Assembly (NCBI GenBank): GCA_900553845.1
Contig: USEW01000022.1
Coordinates: 1-16,014 of the forward strand
Length of the DNA stretch: 16,014 nucleotides
DNA from: an uncultured bacterium
Lineage (GTDB): Bacteria; Cyanobacteriota; Vampirovibrionia; Gastranaerophilales; Gastranaerophilaceae
Reading direction: 5' to 3'
Part shown: piece after piece, positions 14,479-16,014 of the stretch
Numbering within the stretch: the stretch's first letter is position 1
Layout of the letters: every line of letters begins with the position of its first letter
The notes under the pieces: generated by a model
The model's database searches: none
What the model was told of the DNA's origin: nothing
The model's input: only the letters and a program-made list of their open reading frames with translations
Position numbers and translations under genes: made by a program

Positions 14479-15792
14479 TTAATTTATAACACCCCATAGG
14501 TCATACTCATCAGCCTTAATAATTTTAACTTCAACAACATCACCTGGCAGCACTGACTGATTGTCTATTTTTATATATATATCTCCATCAATTTCAGGCG
14601 TATCGCGGTATGTATGCCCCATTGCATCCGAAGGTGTGTATATTTCATCCACCATAGCTTCGATTGTTGTGCCAACTAAACTTTCATTTATATCACGCGA
14701 AATTTGGCCTTGTAACTCCATTAATTTCTTTTTTCTATATTTCATAATTCTTTTTGGTACTTGATTTTTTAAATCATAAGCAAAAGTATTTTTTTCTTTT
14801 GAATAAGTAAATACACCCATTTTGTCAAATTTCATATCTTTAACAAAATTATAAAGATGATTAAAATGTTCTTCTGTTTCACCAGGATATCCAACAATAA
14901 AAGTGGTACGAATTGAAACATTTGGTATTTTTTCCCGTATTTTATTTATCAACATCCTTAAGTCATCTTTTGGACGTTTCATTGTCTCAAGAATTTGCGG
15001 ATGTGAATGTTGGAGGGGAATATCAATATACTTTACAACTTTATCACAAGCATTAACAGCTTCAAGCAATTCATCTGTCACCATTGAGGGATAAGCATAT
15101 AAAAACCGTATCCAACTTATTGTTTCAATTTTATTGAGTTCATATAAAAGCTTATCCAAAGAAGGTTTTCCATATAAATCGCAACCATAACTTGTAGTAT
15201 CCTGAGCAATCAAAATTATTTCAGAAACTCCCTTTTTACCCATTTTTTTTGCTTCTTCAATAATATCCTCAATTTTACGGGAATTATAACTCCCTCGAAG
15301 TTGTGGAATAATGCAATAGCCGCAGTGGAAATTACATCCGTCAGCTATTTTTATATAAGAACTTGGTCCCATGGTTATCTGCTGGCGTTCTATCATTTCA
15401 GGATAGACATACTGAGGTTTATCCTTGACTTCGTATAAAAAATTTGAATTATTTACATCTATTTTTTTAATAACATCAACAATTTTATCAATGTCGCCAG
15501 TTCCCAAAAGCGCAACTATTTCAGGTATAGCTTCTTTTAATTCCATTTTATGTTTTTGAGGCAAGCATCCAGTAACAATAACTTTTTTGCCGTCTTCAAC
15601 CAGTTTCAATATAGACTGAACCGATTCTTTCTCTGCATCATGAATAAAAGAGCAGGTGTTTACAATGACAATATCTGATTCGTTTTCATTTAAAGTAATT
15701 TGGTACCCGTTTTGAGCTAATGCTCCTAACATAAGTTCTGAATCTACCAAATTCTTTGCACATCCATGATTTATTAATGCTATTTTTTTCAT
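14479..15792 (-). CDS. rimO: Ribosomal protein S12 methylthiotransferase
   Basis: RimO is a radical-SAM enzyme with two 4Fe-4S clusters that adds a methylthio group to an aspartate of ribosomal protein S12. The 437-residue protein has the full layout. The N-terminal MTTase domain has cluster cysteines C11 (GCAKNLVDSE), C47 (NTCSFI) and C76 (TGCLPQ). The radical-SAM core has C153, C157 and C160 in DGCNFHCGYC, followed by IIPQLRGSYNSR. A C-terminal TRAM domain covers roughly the last 70 residues. The wording around the radical-SAM site (IKIADGCNFHCGYCIIPQLR) favours RimO over MiaB. The ATG at 15792 is fixed by the conserved start of the MTTase domain. There is no strong ribosome site, and the upstream DNA is an unusual G+C-rich block, so expression signals are unclear. 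Confidence 0.95.
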   Translation of the reverse strand: MKKIALINHGCAKNLVDSELMLGALAQNGYQITLNENESDIVIVNTCSFIHDAEKESVQSILKLVEDGKKVIVTGCLPQKHKMELKEAIPEIVALLGTGDIDKIVDVIKKIDVNNSNFLYEVKDKPQYVYPEMIERQQITMGPSSYIKIADGCNFHCGYCIIPQLRGSYNSRKIEDIIEEAKKMGKKGVSEIILIAQDTTSYGCDLYGKPSLDKLLYELNKIETISWIRFLYAYPSMVTDELLEAVNACDKVVKYIDIPLQHSHPQILETMKRPKDDLRMLINKIREKIPNVSIRTTFIVGYPGETEEHFNHLYNFVKDMKFDKMGVFTYSKEKNTFAYDLKNQVPKRIMKYRKKKLMELQGQISRDINESLVGTTIEAMVDEIYTPSDAMGHTYRDTPEIDGDIYIKIDNQSVLPGDVVEVKIIKADEYDLWGVIN

Positions 15793-16014
15793 CTTTTATC
15801 TAACGGGCTGCGGATTCGTCGTTGGCTGTCTTGGATTTCCTTCGAGCTCAAAGCACTTCGCCTGTCGCACTTCGTGCTGTTGGCTCCGGCTTTTCGCTCC
15901 CCGGGACTTCGCCCGTCGGAAATCCGCTTGCCTGATTGTGAGGAACCTAACGGAGTGCAGCAATTGTTAAATTGCGAAACGGAGTTGCTACGGTTCCGAA
16001 CCCGACGTAATCCA
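15793..16014. repeat. G+C-rich structured block upstream of rimO, cut by the window edge
   Basis: The composition changes sharply here from AT-rich to G+C-rich and stays so to the window end. Nested inverted repeats are visible: GGATTTCC (15833-15840) with GGAAATCC (15918-15925), flanked by GCGGAT and ATCCGC; GGAACC (15942-15947) with GGTTCC (15992-15997), enclosing GCAATT-GTTA-AATTGC (15960-15975); and GCAC-TTC-GTGC (15868-15878). Both strands have a frame open across the whole block. The minus one ends in TGA overlapping the rimO ATG, but its Arg/Ser-rich product looks like translated repeat, not a protein. A dispersed or mobile intergenic element is my best reading. No tRNA or recognisable gene is seen. 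Confidence 0.45.

Noticed and set aside
15991..16014. tRNA 3' end (GGTTCCGAACC near CCA)
   Set aside because: The spacing does not make a T arm plus acceptor stem, and no cloverleaf can be drawn from the preceding bases.
1..16014. CRISPR arrays, insertion sequences, rRNA or tRNA genes
   Set aside because: No regularly spaced repeats, transposase frames or RNA gene signatures were seen on either strand.

Overview
The window is strongly AT-rich chromosomal DNA (roughly 30% G+C by eye, not computed). Genes are spaced as in an ordinary bacterial core region. Two short blocks are clearly richer in G+C. The gene content suggests a diderm (Gram-negative-type) bacterium using the MEP isoprenoid route: ispG, a Spy/CpxP-like periplasmic protein, a secreted M48 protease and an ECF sigma/anti-sigma pair. 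A gut Melainabacteria/Vampirovibrionia (Gastranaerophilales-like) genome fits best, partly because of a small degraded gene with SFG motifs near its N-terminus. That placement is inference from style, not proof.

Left part (1-4705), all on the minus strand. A COG2509-type FAD-dependent oxidoreductase comes first. Next is a 715-residue protein that reads as a HerA-like ATPase which has lost its Walker A motif and gained a long acidic linker plus a UvrD/PcrA-type C-terminal Tudor-like domain. A ketopantoate reductase (panE) follows. Each has its own likely promoter.

Middle (4706-9805), plus strand. Two tandem small genes (4892-5702) are both broken, one by an in-frame TGA and a frameshift, the other by a frameshift. 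A G+C-richer, hairpin-bearing spacer follows. Then come thrS (lacking the TGS domain), an MscS-type channel gene and ispG; the last two probably form an operon. A perfect 13-bp inverted repeat lies between thrS and mscS.

Right part (9906-16014). A TRIC/YicG-type channel gene (minus) is divergent from an apparent envelope-stress operon (plus): zinc-type anti-sigma factor, ECF sigma factor and Spy/CpxP-like periplasmic protein, with an ECF-type promoter candidate in front and a strong terminator behind. A secreted M48 metalloprotease with its own promoter and an operator-like inverted repeat comes next. It converges through a bidirectional terminator on a minus-strand operon of two YtxH-type proteins flanking a DUF948-like protein. 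rimO closes the window, with a G+C-rich structured block ending almost at its start codon.

The most interesting items are the apparently dead HerA-like/Tudor fusion protein, the sigma/anti-sigma/Spy-like triad, and the freshly decayed two-gene unit next to repeat-like DNA.
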